Position numbers and translations under genes: made by a program. Below are positions 1-9,292 of a stretch of 25,099 bases of DNA, in pieces. The notes under the pieces were generated by a model. That model was not told the DNA's origin, made no database searches, and was given only the letters and a program-made list of their open reading frames with translations. The DNA comes from Deltaproteobacteria bacterium (GTDB lineage Bacteria > Desulfobacterota > GWC2-55-46 > DRQE01). The DNA is taken from contig DAOVXI010000004.1 of the NCBI GenBank assembly GCA_030636245.1, forward strand, positions 1-25,099, written 5' to 3'. How positions within the stretch are numbered: the first letter of the stretch is position 1; every line of letters starts with the position of its first letter.

Positions 1-1468
1 AATAGAAAAAAATGAAGTAATAAAGAAATGTGATGTAGCCGGTCCGGGTTTTATAAACATATACCTTGATGTGTCATACTGGCACGAGCTCTTAAAAGAG
101 ATCGTATCGGACAGCAGTAACTGTGGAAGATCAATTGTCGGCAATGGTAAAAAAATTCAGGTAGAATACGTAAGTGCCAACCCCACAGGCCCGCTACACA
201 TCGGGCATGGCAGGGGCGCCGCTGTCGGGGACAGCCTGGCTAGGATAATGAGCGCTGCGGGTTTTGATGTTACACGAGAGTATTATATAAATGATGTGGG
301 CAACCAGATGCAGACCCTCGGAGCTTCACTTTATCTGCGTTATAAGGAGCTTGTTGGAGAGAAGATAAAGTTTCCTGACGATCACTACAAGGGCGAGTAT
401 ATGGTCGATGTAGCTAAAGATTTTCAAAAAGAAGTTGGCGATAAGTACAAAGATGTTTCTCTTGATAAGTGCCAGGATATTTTTACTGAGTTTGCCAGTA
501 AATCTATAATGCAAGGAATAAAAAAAGATCTCGAAGAGTTTAGTGTCGGCTTTGATGTTTATTATAGTGAAAAGACGCTGCATGAAAAGGGACTCGTTGA
601 AAAAACCATTAATAAATTAAAAGAGCTTGGTCATATTTATGAAGATGGCGGAGCGCTTTGGTTCAGATCAACCGACTTCGGTGATGATAAAGACCGGGTT
701 CTTAAAAAAACCGATGGTACATTAACCTATTTTGCAGCAGACATTGCATATCACAGTGAAAAAATAGAAAGAGGTTTTGAGAGGATCATTGATGTCTGGG
801 GCGCAGATCATCATGGGTATAAGCCAAGGATGGTGGCGCTATTCAGGTCCCTTAAAGAGGATGACGATAAACTAAAGATCATATTTATTCAGCTTGTGAG
901 TCTTTTAAGAGACGGAGAGCCTGTAGCAATGAGTACAAGAGCAGGTGAGTTCGTAACCCTAAAAGAAGTTGTTGACGAGGTTGGTCCGGATGCATGCAGG
1001 TTCTTCTTTTTAATGCGCAAAAGTGACGCTCAGCTGGATTTCGATCTGGAGCTAGCCAAAAAACAGGCACCGGAAAATCCTGTTTATTATGTTCAGTACT
1101 GTCATGCTCGCGTTAAAAGTATTATAGGGCATGCCAAGGAAAAGAGTACGCTAATACCTCAGCTGAACGCAGAGTATCCAATTGAGATATTCAGGAAACT
1201 CATCAGCAAGCAAGAGGTGTCTCTTATTAAAACAGTTGCGGCGTTTAGTGAGGTAATAGAGAAAAGCGCTGTTGAGATGGAGCCGCACAGAATAGCATTT
1301 TATCTTCAAGGTCTCGCCGGAGAATTTCACTCATTCTATAATGCGAGCCGTGTTGTAACTGAAGATAAGGAGCTTACAGAGGCAAGGCTTCTGTTGTGTC
1401 AGGCGGTAGCGCTTGTCGTAAAAAAGGGACTTAAGTTGGTTGGGGTGAAGGCACCGGATAAGATGTAG
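1..1468 (+). CDS. argS: Arginyl-tRNA synthetase, 5'-truncated by window edge
   Basis: Class I aminoacyl-tRNA synthetase that charges tRNA-Arg in the cytoplasm. The reading frame is open from the first full codon at position 2, and the residues before the GTG at 71 already match the family (a VAGPGFIN block). The true start is therefore outside the window and the GTG at 71 is internal. The HIGH signature is exact (HIGHGRG, His codon at 197). The KMSKS position is the degenerate AMSTRAGEF typical of many ArgRS enzymes (around 926-952), followed by VDEVGPDACRFFF. The C-terminus has the DALR anticodon-binding domain and the usual APDKM-like ending. It is a housekeeping gene, convergent with the chemosensory cluster and separated from it by a hairpin terminator. 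Identification is very secure. Confidence 0.97.
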   Translation, partial: IEKNEVIKKCDVAGPGFINIYLDVSYWHELLKEIVSDSSNCGRSIVGNGKKIQVEYVSANPTGPLHIGHGRGAAVGDSLARIMSAAGFDVTREYYINDVGNQMQTLGASLYLRYKELVGEKIKFPDDHYKGEYMVDVAKDFQKEVGDKYKDVSLDKCQDIFTEFASKSIMQGIKKDLEEFSVGFDVYYSEKTLHEKGLVEKTINKLKELGHIYEDGGALWFRSTDFGDDKDRVLKKTDGTLTYFAADIAYHSEKIERGFERIIDVWGADHHGYKPRMVALFRSLKEDDDKLKIIFIQLVSLLRDGEPVAMSTRAGEFVTLKEVVDEVGPDACRFFFLMRKSDAQLDFDLELAKKQAPENPVYYVQYCHARVKSIIGHAKEKSTLIPQLNAEYPIEIFRKLISKQEVSLIKTVAAFSEVIEKSAVEMEPHRIAFYLQGLAGEFHSFYNASRVVTEDKELTEARLLLCQAVALVVKKGLKLVGVKAPDKM

Positions 1469-1485
1469 AAATATGACAAGTACTT

Positions 1486-1519
1486 AAAAGGCTCAAGAAG
1501 TAACCTTCTTGAGCCTTTT
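1486..1519. terminator. Bidirectional intrinsic terminator between argS and the heme MCP gene
   Basis: A perfect 15-bp inverted repeat (1486-1500 and 1505-1519) with the 4-base loop TAAC. The arms begin with AAAA and end with TTTT, so the hairpin is followed by a U-rich tract on both strands. It lies 17 bases after the argS stop and 9 bases beyond the end of the oppositely oriented MCP gene. It most likely ends both transcription units. Confidence 0.9.
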
Positions 1520-1528
1520 ATTATTTCA

Positions 1529-4081
1529 TTATTTTTTGAATTTTTTTACTATATCAAATAACTTATCTGAATGTTCAAGGAGCGTTTCCGTGGCGTCCCT
1601 CATGGCTCTGAAGCTTAAAGAGTTCTTCTCGGTTGTATTGCTGACATTTTCAATAATGCCCAAAACGCTTTTACTGTTAACCGTTTGGTCTTTGGTTGAT
1701 TTATTAATGGAGCTTATGAGGGTCGTAATGTTTTCAATTCCCTTGGAAATAAGTTGACCGCCGTGGCTTTGTTCCTGTGTGGCTCTGCGAGCTTGAGTTG
1801 CATTTTCCATCATGCGTTCAGCGGCCTTTGCAATATATGAACTTCCCTTCTCCTGATCCTCAATGGCGCGATATACTTTAGTAAGCATCTCTGTGATGCG
1901 CTCCATTGATTCGTTTACCTGTTGACTGCCACGAAGTTGTTCGGCTGAAGCCTTCGCGATTTGCTCTATCATTTCGCTTGAGCTGCTGGCGCTTGAAAGA
2001 ATTTTATCAAGTGCTTCACCGGCTTGGTTTGAGAGAACAAGTCCCGTTTCAACACTCCTGCCGACCTCGTCAACACTCTTTGATGCTGCTTCCGATTCGC
2101 TTTGAACACTTTTTATAAGTTTTTCAATCTGCTTTGTTGAGGCGGCCGTTCTGTCAGAAAATTCCTTTATCTCGTCTGCAACGACCGCAAATCCTTTACC
2201 GTGTTCGCCCGCCTGTGCTGCAATAATAGCGGCATTAAGAGAAAGCAGGTTTGTTTGCTCGGACATTTCATTAATTACGCCAAGTATTTTGCCGATTGAC
2301 ATGGATTTATCGGCGAGTCGCTTTATTACGTCAGAGAAGTTTTCAACCATTACATTAATATTTTCCATGGCATCGGTTGTCTTCTTAACAGAGTCTCTGC
2401 CTTCAGCTGCGTCAGCTGCGGTTGTCTCGGAGAGGTTAGCGGATGTTTTAAGGTTATGTTCTACCTCTTTTATAGAAGCATTGATCTGGGTAATGGCGGT
2501 CGCTGTCTCAGATGTGTAGGATGTAAGCATTGAGGCAAGCTCGGTTACTTCTTTTACCGAATAAGCCATTTCGGTTATAGAAGATGAAACCTCTTCAACG
2601 GTATGGGAAAGGTCCTCTGAGAGCTTGGCAACTTCATCAATGCTTGCTGTGATCTCGAGCACCGAAGATGATACTTCCTCGGAAGTAGAATACAGGTTAT
2701 CAGTGTCTGATGCAACATGAGATATTGAGTTATCAAGTCTTTCTATAGAGCCGATAGCTTTCTTTATTGCAGAGGCTTGTGCGGTAGAGCCGGTTGAAAG
2801 TTCATTGGTCACTTCCTTAATATCGAGGGTGAAGCTTTTTATTTCATTCGTTGCGAGCGAAACGTTTTTGGTCATGGAGCCGAGTCCGCGAGTAACCTGA
2901 TTTAGGGAGCGATACATTTCTCCTACCTCGTCGTTTCTGGTTACCTCTATTTCTTCCTGAGATATGTCACCTCTGGATATCGCGAGTAGAAAATTCTTAA
3001 CGGTTTCAAGTGGTCCCACTATATTTTTATTTAGATAAAGCAATGAAATGAACGCAATAAAAATAATAAAGCCTATTAAAATAAGTAGTAGCCTATCAAG
3101 AGAATGAACCGCAGACTCTGATTCACTTTGATATGCAACCGTAATAAGGTCCATAAGATTTAATATCTTAGGTGTATTTACTTCAATAAAACCGGCAGCA
3201 TCGACTATTTTTTTGAGGTTTGAGCCGGATGGGTCCAGAAGGGTTTTTATGTGTTTGCTTGTTTCAGCCCACAGAGCTGTAGCTTCTAATATGTTAGATT
3301 CAATTTCAGGGTTCTTCGAGGGGGCAAGAAGAACCTCGGTACCGTTACTGTTTTTTAAAATACCACCGTTTGCAAAAGTTTTCAGGGTAGATTGAAAAAG
3401 ATCACTCGTTTTCTTTAAAGAAAAAATTTTCTCAGTAAGGGTGCCGTAAGCCGGAACATGGATGACTATGGCGCCTATTACCTCGCCCTTGGAAAAGCTG
3501 GTTTTGGATGCCTTAGGGTAATTAAGCTTAACAAGCCCGGGTGCTTTTTTCCCGAGCCCGTGACACTTTAGGCACGCAGTCGTAGCCGTTAAAGGCTTAA
3601 TATAATATAAATGTTGTTTACCTTCTTTTGAAACGTACTCAAAATGATCATTAGGAGATTTTTTTGAAGACATTTCCTTAAGTATTTTTGTTTCATAATC
3701 GTTTGGAGTGTTTTCCGGGTTTATGGGATACAGGCTGACATGTTTAATAATAGAGTCAGCAGAATCTTTAAATGGAGCAATGTAGCGGTATATATCAAAT
3801 CCTCTCGTAGCGGTGTATATCTCTGACAGAAAAGTTTTATTGTCAGCAACATGATTCGCTAAAGAGCTTTGTTTTTCTATAAACTCCATTCCCCTTGCGA
3901 TAGAGACGGTTTCAGTTTTGATCTTTTGGGTTAACATTCGCTGTTTTCCCGAGACGTTTATAATAAGTGCATATTTTTCTTGATTACCGTTCATCCAGGA
4001 TGTCGCGATTTTTGTGACTATAATAAGTGAAATAAATATAGCCATCAATATCCCGACCTTAAATTTAATAGTAATTCTCAT
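1529..4081 (-). CDS. Methyl-accepting chemotaxis protein with periplasmic c-type heme-binding sensor
   Basis: Transmembrane chemoreceptor of 850 residues. TM1 is at about residues 8-27. It is followed by a PilJ-type helical segment (INVSGKQRMLTQK, about 42-54), then a region with a CLKCHG heme c motif (Cys170, Cys173, His174) in a DUF3365/Tll0287-like context. TM2 is at about 329-351, then a HAMP domain and a long signalling coiled coil. The hairpin tip (about 612-629) reads NAAIIAAQAGEHGKGF, so the usual Glu and Arg of the IEAAR motif are Ile and Gln. The ATG is preceded by a good AGAGGAG ribosome site. The gene lies 29 bases after cheB and is the last of the cluster, ending at the shared terminator. 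Heme attachment would need a cytochrome c maturation system, which is not visible here. The ligand is unknown; redox state, NO, CO or O2 are possible by analogy. Confidence 0.9.
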   Translation of the reverse strand: MRITIKFKVGILMAIFISLIIVTKIATSWMNGNQEKYALIINVSGKQRMLTQKIKTETVSIARGMEFIEKQSSLANHVADNKTFLSEIYTATRGFDIYRYIAPFKDSADSIIKHVSLYPINPENTPNDYETKILKEMSSKKSPNDHFEYVSKEGKQHLYYIKPLTATTACLKCHGLGKKAPGLVKLNYPKASKTSFSKGEVIGAIVIHVPAYGTLTEKIFSLKKTSDLFQSTLKTFANGGILKNSNGTEVLLAPSKNPEIESNILEATALWAETSKHIKTLLDPSGSNLKKIVDAAGFIEVNTPKILNLMDLITVAYQSESESAVHSLDRLLLILIGFIIFIAFISLLYLNKNIVGPLETVKNFLLAISRGDISQEEIEVTRNDEVGEMYRSLNQVTRGLGSMTKNVSLATNEIKSFTLDIKEVTNELSTGSTAQASAIKKAIGSIERLDNSISHVASDTDNLYSTSEEVSSSVLEITASIDEVAKLSEDLSHTVEEVSSSITEMAYSVKEVTELASMLTSYTSETATAITQINASIKEVEHNLKTSANLSETTAADAAEGRDSVKKTTDAMENINVMVENFSDVIKRLADKSMSIGKILGVINEMSEQTNLLSLNAAIIAAQAGEHGKGFAVVADEIKEFSDRTAASTKQIEKLIKSVQSESEAASKSVDEVGRSVETGLVLSNQAGEALDKILSSASSSSEMIEQIAKASAEQLRGSQQVNESMERITEMLTKVYRAIEDQEKGSSYIAKAAERMMENATQARRATQEQSHGGQLISKGIENITTLISSINKSTKDQTVNSKSVLGIIENVSNTTEKNSLSFRAMRDATETLLEHSDKLFDIVKKFKK

Positions 4082-4110
4082 TTTGTCTCCTCTATGACAA
4101 CAATAAAGTT

Positions 4111-5169
4111 TTAGATGCCGGCATTGGATTTATTAATAATTGCCATTATCTGATCCGCAATCCTGTTAATTGGTAAGATAACATCTATCAGGCCATTATC
4201 AACGGCAAGCTTGGGCATTCCGTAAACAACACAGGTATTTTCATCTTGAGCAATAGATATTATATTTTTTTCTTTTAATGTTCTAAGACCTTTTGTTCCG
4301 TCATCACCCATACCGGTTAAGATGACAGCAAGCGTGTTCTTACCGTAAATATTAGCGACAGAATTGAAAAGTATATCAACGCATGGTCTTAAAAGTTCAT
4401 CGGAGGGTTCTTTCGATGTCCTCAAAACTACATTATTAGAGCGATCTTTTGCGACCGTCATGTGTAGTCCGCCCGGAGCAATATAAACAACCCCCGGCTT
4501 CAATACGTCTCCATCCGCACCTTCCTTTACAGTAACAGCACTGTCAGCATCCAGGCTCTCGGCAAAAGTTTTTGTAAACATGGGAGGCATATGTTGGACG
4601 ATAACAATTGGGATGGGTAGATCTTTTGGTAAAAGCGGGATGACATTGTGCAGAGCCTGCACCCCACCCGTGGATGAACCTATAGCAAGGATAGAGTTTG
4701 ATATATCTGGTAAGGTAAGGTTCTTAATGCCTGTTGACGGTACTACCAGCTTAGTTATTTTGCGATGCGGCTTAACACGTATAGCAACGCGTATTCTACT
4801 GATTAGCGCCTCTCGAACCGCATTGAGGTCCATTGAGATAGAGCCGGAGGGTTTTTCCAGAAAATCAACGGCTCCTTCTTGAAGACACTTCAGTGTTATA
4901 TCGGCACCTTTTTTTGTGTAGGCGGAAAACATGATAACGGGGGTAGGGTGTGTGTCCATGATCTTTTTGAGGGTCATCAGTCCATCCATACCCTCCATCT
5001 CAACGTCAAGAAGGACAACGTGTGGTTGGAGCTTTGGGATGACCTTGAGCGCATCCGAACCGTTTGAGACCTGGTCAGCGACGGTGAAACCGGGTTCCGA
5101 CTCGATCATGCGTGTTAGGGCTTTACGCATGAAGTTCGAGTCATCAACTATTAGTACTTTTATAGACAT
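4111..5169 (-). CDS. cheB: Chemotaxis response regulator protein-glutamate methylesterase/deamidase CheB
   Basis: Removes methyl groups from receptor glutamates and can deamidate glutamines, giving adaptation together with CheR. The 352 residues hold an N-terminal receiver (Asp9/Asp10, phospho-acceptor Asp55, Lys107) and a C-terminal esterase domain. The catalytic triad is visible: Ser166 in GSSTGG, His193 in VQHMPP and Asp290 in TGMGDDG. Length and order are standard. It starts 1 base after the ferritin-like gene, so the two are almost certainly translated from one message. It is unusual that cheB sits about 12 kb from cheR and cheA, inside an A+T-rich block of two-component genes. It is the only cheB in the window. 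Confidence 0.96.
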   Translation of the reverse strand: MSIKVLIVDDSNFMRKALTRMIESEPGFTVADQVSNGSDALKVIPKLQPHVVLLDVEMEGMDGLMTLKKIMDTHPTPVIMFSAYTKKGADITLKCLQEGAVDFLEKPSGSISMDLNAVREALISRIRVAIRVKPHRKITKLVVPSTGIKNLTLPDISNSILAIGSSTGGVQALHNVIPLLPKDLPIPIVIVQHMPPMFTKTFAESLDADSAVTVKEGADGDVLKPGVVYIAPGGLHMTVAKDRSNNVVLRTSKEPSDELLRPCVDILFNSVANIYGKNTLAVILTGMGDDGTKGLRTLKEKNIISIAQDENTCVVYGMPKLAVDNGLIDVILPINRIADQIMAIINKSNAGI

Positions 5170-5170
5170 A

Positions 5171-5632
5171 TTATATAATTCCCAGCTTTCTTGCGGCTAT
5201 ATTTAGTTTCTCCAGATGATCAGAGTTTGAAGTAAGCTCTTTAAAGATCTTTTTAAGTCCAGGGGACACAACCTCTATAATGGAATCATATTGTCTCTCT
5301 ACCAGATCTCTTTCAATATCAATTGCTATTTTTATGGCCTCTTTGAGCGTGGTCTCGTTAGTAATTGATCTTTCAATTTCCGCTAATTTTTTCAAGGATT
5401 CCTGAAGATCACCCATCTCAATAGTTGTATCACCAAAGACATCAGGAACTTTCTCAGACATTTTGATCTCTGCTTCTATAAAGTCAGCGTGAGCCTCTTC
5501 TTCTGTGGCAAGTGAATGCCAAACGTGGCCCAAGAGCAGGTCGTCTTTGAAAAGGTCATTAAAACGATAGTAAATGGCGGCAACCTGTCTTTCAAGCTTT
5601 ACCGCGGTTCTTAAAATTTTAAATTCAGTCAT
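5171..5632 (-). CDS. Ferritin-like/rubrerythrin-type four-helix protein, probable di-iron or degenerate
   Basis: A helical protein of 153 residues with the spacing of the ferritin-like superfamily. Helix 1 has Glu14 (KLERQVAAIYY), helix 2 an ExxH motif (Glu45, His48 in TEEEAHADF), helix 3 Glu107 (IDIERDLVERQYD), and helix 4 has His139. The glutamate expected three residues before that His is Asn136. Five of six expected metal ligands are therefore present; whether it binds two irons is open. There is no C-terminal rubredoxin domain. Its ATG overlaps the end of the upstream kinase gene by 8 bases, and cheB follows 1 base after its stop, so it is embedded in a signalling operon. It could be an oxidant- or iron-responsive partner of the kinase or a structural helper; the role is inference only. 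Confidence 0.7.
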   Translation of the reverse strand: MTEFKILRTAVKLERQVAAIYYRFNDLFKDDLLLGHVWHSLATEEEAHADFIEAEIKMSEKVPDVFGDTTIEMGDLQESLKKLAEIERSITNETTLKEAIKIAIDIERDLVERQYDSIIEVVSPGLKKIFKELTSNSDHLEKLNIAARKLGII

Positions 5633-7247
5633 TTAATTTCTCAGTACGATCCGATGATTCCTTTGGAAGGGTAATGGTTGTCTTAGAACCCTTCCCATAG
5701 GTACTTTCAATTTTGATAGAACCATTGTGTTTCTCTATGATTTTTTTACAGATCGGGAGGCCTAGACCGGTACCCTCAATGCTGCCCCCGGTTGTATAAA
5801 ACTCCTCAAAAACCTTACCTAGATCCTCTTCCTTTATACCTGTTCCGGTATCGGAAACATTGATTTGAACTGTGTTTTTATCAGCATTTGCACAGCTCAA
5901 AGTTATTGTACCATTACTTTCAGTAAATTTTAAGCTGTTAGTTACCAGGTTAGCAAGAACCTGAGATATCTTTGATTTATCAAAATAAGCCTCACAATCC
6001 GTGGAGGTATCGTCAACCGTAATAGAGACATCCTGTTGTTCTGCCTGACTTTGAAAATCCATAGCGGTTTTTACCAAAAGATCATATACAAGGTCTTTTT
6101 GTAGGTTCAAGGGAAGTTCACCTGATTCAATTACAGAGAGGTCCAACATGTCTGTGACTGTATCTGTGAGAACCTGGCAGCTGTCAAGTGCTTGTTTTAT
6201 AAGCTCTTTTACCTCCTCAGTAAGTTCTCCAATTGTGCCGTCATATAACATTTCTAAGTACCCTGAAATAATATTTACCGGGGTTCTAAGTTCATGTGAG
6301 GCCATAGCGACGAAGTTTGATTTTAAACGGTCAAGCTCTTTTAGGCTCTTATTCTTAGCCTCAATATCTTCATAGAGATAGGCATTTTTGATGGCCGTAG
6401 CGGAGGCTGCTGCCACGAGTTGGCAAAATTTCTGGTCGAAATCGGTAAGAGTACCGGATTTTATTTTTGCTGTTAATATAAACTTGCCTACGTTCTCGAG
6501 ATCACCGATTATCGGTACTACCAAAAGGGAAGTATAGGGCAGCTTCATGATCTCAGAGACTTCCTCCAACAAAGAACTGGTTGATGTATTCTGAACAAAA
6601 ACAGGCTCGTTGGATTGGATGGCGGATCTTACTTCCGGGTATTTTGTCAGGTCTATCGTTATAGGTTTAGTGTTATCGCTGTCACTGGAGGCAATGACGC
6701 TAGCCTCTTGATCGTTTTCGCTAACAAGAATAATAGAGGAGCGGTCAAGGTTAAGATGACCGGCGAGTTGATCCGTGATGTACTTGAGGACATCACGGAT
6801 GGCTAGTTTTGATGTCGTGGAGTTAACTATGTTTAAAGTTGTGGCAATGTCTTTCTTTGTGGACTCAAGTTGATCGTAAAGAGACTTTGCTCGAAGGTGG
6901 GCTCTGACGCGAGCCATAAAGACCTTTGTATTGAAGGGCTTCTCCATATAGTCGTCGGCGCCGGCATCAAGCCCCCTGACTATATCCTCGTCCTTTCCGA
7001 GTGCGGTAAGCATAATTATAGGTATAAATTTAAATTCTTCATCAGACCGCAAGGTCTTAATCGCTGTTATCCCGTCCATAACAGGCATCATTACGTCAAT
7101 GATTATCAGGTCAGGATTGTTGTTTTTGACGCAGGCGAGCGCTTCTTCTCCATTGGTTGCTGTAATAACTTCATGCTCTTTGGAGAAGATGTTTTCTATA
7201 AACTCCGTTATTACAGGATTGTCATCACATGCTAAGATAGTAGACAT
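5625..7247 (-). CDS. Receiver-GAF-histidine kinase hybrid (soluble)
   Basis: A cytoplasmic protein of 540 residues with no membrane segment. Order: receiver domain at 1-120 (Asp8/Asp9, phospho-acceptor Asp51, Lys103), a short coil, a GAF domain at about 140-295, then HisKA with His318 in ASHELRTP, and a HATPase domain with an N-box (NLVTNSLKF), DTGTGI and GTGLGL boxes. A receiver ahead of the kinase suggests that phosphorylation by another kinase, or autoregulation, controls it. The membrane kinase encoded 26 bases upstream is the obvious candidate. The GAF ligand cannot be read from sequence. Its stop overlaps the start of the ferritin-like gene by 8 bases, indicating translational coupling. 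No separate cognate regulator directly follows it. Confidence 0.9.
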   Translation of the reverse strand: MSTILACDDNPVITEFIENIFSKEHEVITATNGEEALACVKNNNPDLIIIDVMMPVMDGITAIKTLRSDEEFKFIPIIMLTALGKDEDIVRGLDAGADDYMEKPFNTKVFMARVRAHLRAKSLYDQLESTKKDIATTLNIVNSTTSKLAIRDVLKYITDQLAGHLNLDRSSIILVSENDQEASVIASSDSDNTKPITIDLTKYPEVRSAIQSNEPVFVQNTSTSSLLEEVSEIMKLPYTSLLVVPIIGDLENVGKFILTAKIKSGTLTDFDQKFCQLVAAASATAIKNAYLYEDIEAKNKSLKELDRLKSNFVAMASHELRTPVNIISGYLEMLYDGTIGELTEEVKELIKQALDSCQVLTDTVTDMLDLSVIESGELPLNLQKDLVYDLLVKTAMDFQSQAEQQDVSITVDDTSTDCEAYFDKSKISQVLANLVTNSLKFTESNGTITLSCANADKNTVQINVSDTGTGIKEEDLGKVFEEFYTTGGSIEGTGLGLPICKKIIEKHNGSIKIESTYGKGSKTTITLPKESSDRTEKLND

Positions 7248-7273
7248 AGGTGTTTATCCGTTTATTTATTAAA

Positions 7274-9292
7274 TTATATCTTTGGCAAGGTTACAGTAAA
7301 AGTTGTTCCTTTGCCCCACTCGCTTTTTACATCAATGCTACCGTTATGTAGGTCAATAAGTTTATGTACAAGGTATAGTCCAAGCCCGACACCTTCATAA
7401 TGACGTGCGGCTGAAGAATCTACCTGATAGAAACCATCGAAAATATTCTTGAGCTTGTTTTCCGGAATTCCGATACCGGTATCTGTAACGTCTATGGCGA
7501 CATGACCGTCATGCACGGTTGCATTAACGGATATAGTGCCATTTGGCTTGTTGAATTTAACCGCATTACGTAAAAGGTGAGAAAATATCTGTTTCAACTT
7601 TGATGAGTCTGCTTTAATAAGTATGGGTGGAGATATGTTACTTAATGATATCTCGATGTTATGATTTTCCGTGTAGCGCCTAATATCTTTAATACAGGTT
7701 TTGAGCAAGGTATCAAGGTCGATCTCGTTAAACTCCATAAAGAGCTTGCCTGCCTGAATAGTGGCGGCCTCAAGAAGCTCATCGAGAACCATTTGAAGGT
7801 TCTTGCCGCAGATGAACATTTCATGAACAATATCTTTTTGTAAATCGGTCAGTTCCCCGAGGTCACCATCCTGCATGATCTCCAGGTAGCCCAGTATAGG
7901 GGTTAAGGGACTTCTGAGCTCGTGTGATATGGTCTGAAGGAACTCGGTCTTCAATTTGTCAAGGTCAGTGAGTTCAAGGTTTACGGCTTTTAGTTCCTGG
8001 GTTTGAGTTTCGAGCATTTTATACGAGGTCGTAAGCTTGTCGTTAGCCGTTTCAAGCGCATTGTTGATGTGAACGACATCAAGTGTTCTCTGGTTGACAA
8101 GCGCCTCCATGTCCTTGTAAAAAATATCAAGCTGAGATGCCATCTCGTTTATTGAGTGCGAGAGTAGCCCAAAATCATCTTTTGTTCCTATATTAAGTCT
8201 TGATGTAAAATCACCGCCACTTATTTTTTTTGTTACCTTAAGGATGTTCTTGATCGGCGATGAGATGGAAAGTTTTATAATAAATAACGAAACGAAAACA
8301 AAAACAAGCATTGAAAGAATGAAGAAGATCATATTGCGATGAGCGGACATGGCAATATCCGCCTCAGTTGATATGTCAAAAATAGTTATTATTTCACCAA
8401 TGTGGTCAATTGTTTCACGAGTATCGGTAAAGTTCATTTTCAAGGGTAAAATACCACATGCAAAACTGGCATCATGTATGTCGTGCATTGCATAGGTAAC
8501 TTTACTTTCATAGTTATTGTAAGACAAAATATTAATACAGGAGGTAAACTCTGATAGGTCTTGACCGGTATGTGTGATAAGAACGTGATTAACCTTAAAG
8601 CCCAGGTTGCTACCGGTACCGTATGGTAAAGGTAAAGATTTCTTATCTTTGTTTGTCAAATATTTTTTTTCAACAAAAATAGCATATCTGTTTTTTGTGC
8701 CAGCCTGAAGAGTTTCAATAAAATGATGCACTGATTGACCAAGCTCCAGATACCCTATAAGCTCTTCATCAATTACAACCGGCACAACCGTTTTAAGGGC
8801 AATTGTTCCATTATCCACATCAATACCGGATAATGTTTCCTTTACGCTTCTGGCCGAGTTAAAAATAAGACCAGCATGCCTGCCGCCGAAGTGTTCCTTA
8901 TCATGGACTTTCAAAAAAGTAATTCCGTTTGGTAGATGGAAATAAAATAAAGAAATACCGTACTGCTCGTTAAAACTACTAAAAATACTTTCGGTACTTT
9001 TAAAAAGTTCGTCTCTATTTCTACTCTTAAAGTGATCTATAATTTCTTTATCTTTTAAAACCGTGTTTGCTACAGCAGACAAAAGGTCAACATCCCTTTG
9101 TAGCAGCTTGTTAAAGGACAGTTCTGTTATCTCAAGTCTTTGCTTTGCCAGTTTATCGAGATCTTCATGATAAAGCGATTCGCACCATCTGTAAAAAGCA
9201 ATGAATATGATCAATGCAATAACAGCTAGAATTAAGAGCCTTGAATTTAGTGATAATTTATTAAACATTTGTTGTTTGGTGTTCAGTTTCAT
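7274..9292 (-). CDS. Membrane sensor histidine kinase with extracytoplasmic Cache-like domain and HAMP
   Basis: Sensor kinase of 672 residues. TM1 is at about 18-34, a large extracytoplasmic region at about 38-318 resembles double Cache sensors, and TM2 is at about 320-342. A HAMP domain, a coiled coil and HisKA with His457 (ISHELRSP) follow, then HATPase with the DTGIGIP and GVGLGL boxes. The chosen ATG at 9292 overlaps the upstream HD-GYP gene by 32 bases. A second in-frame ATG at 9268 would give 664 residues and an 8-base overlap, like the next junction. Neither has a clear ribosome site, so the start is uncertain and coupling to upstream translation is likely. It probably phosphorylates the neighbouring two-receiver HD-GYP protein and/or the receiver-GAF-kinase; this rests on gene order only. 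Confidence 0.9.
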   Translation of the reverse strand: MKLNTKQQMFNKLSLNSRLLILAVIALIIFIAFYRWCESLYHEDLDKLAKQRLEITELSFNKLLQRDVDLLSAVANTVLKDKEIIDHFKSRNRDELFKSTESIFSSFNEQYGISLFYFHLPNGITFLKVHDKEHFGGRHAGLIFNSARSVKETLSGIDVDNGTIALKTVVPVVIDEELIGYLELGQSVHHFIETLQAGTKNRYAIFVEKKYLTNKDKKSLPLPYGTGSNLGFKVNHVLITHTGQDLSEFTSCINILSYNNYESKVTYAMHDIHDASFACGILPLKMNFTDTRETIDHIGEIITIFDISTEADIAMSAHRNMIFFILSMLVFVFVSLFIIKLSISSPIKNILKVTKKISGGDFTSRLNIGTKDDFGLLSHSINEMASQLDIFYKDMEALVNQRTLDVVHINNALETANDKLTTSYKMLETQTQELKAVNLELTDLDKLKTEFLQTISHELRSPLTPILGYLEIMQDGDLGELTDLQKDIVHEMFICGKNLQMVLDELLEAATIQAGKLFMEFNEIDLDTLLKTCIKDIRRYTENHNIEISLSNISPPILIKADSSKLKQIFSHLLRNAVKFNKPNGTISVNATVHDGHVAIDVTDTGIGIPENKLKNIFDGFYQVDSSAARHYEGVGLGLYLVHKLIDLHNGSIDVKSEWGKGTTFTVTLPKI

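Noticed and set aside
71..1468. argS as a complete gene starting with GTG at 71
   Set aside because: Family-specific residues continue in frame upstream to position 2, so the gene is cut by the window edge.
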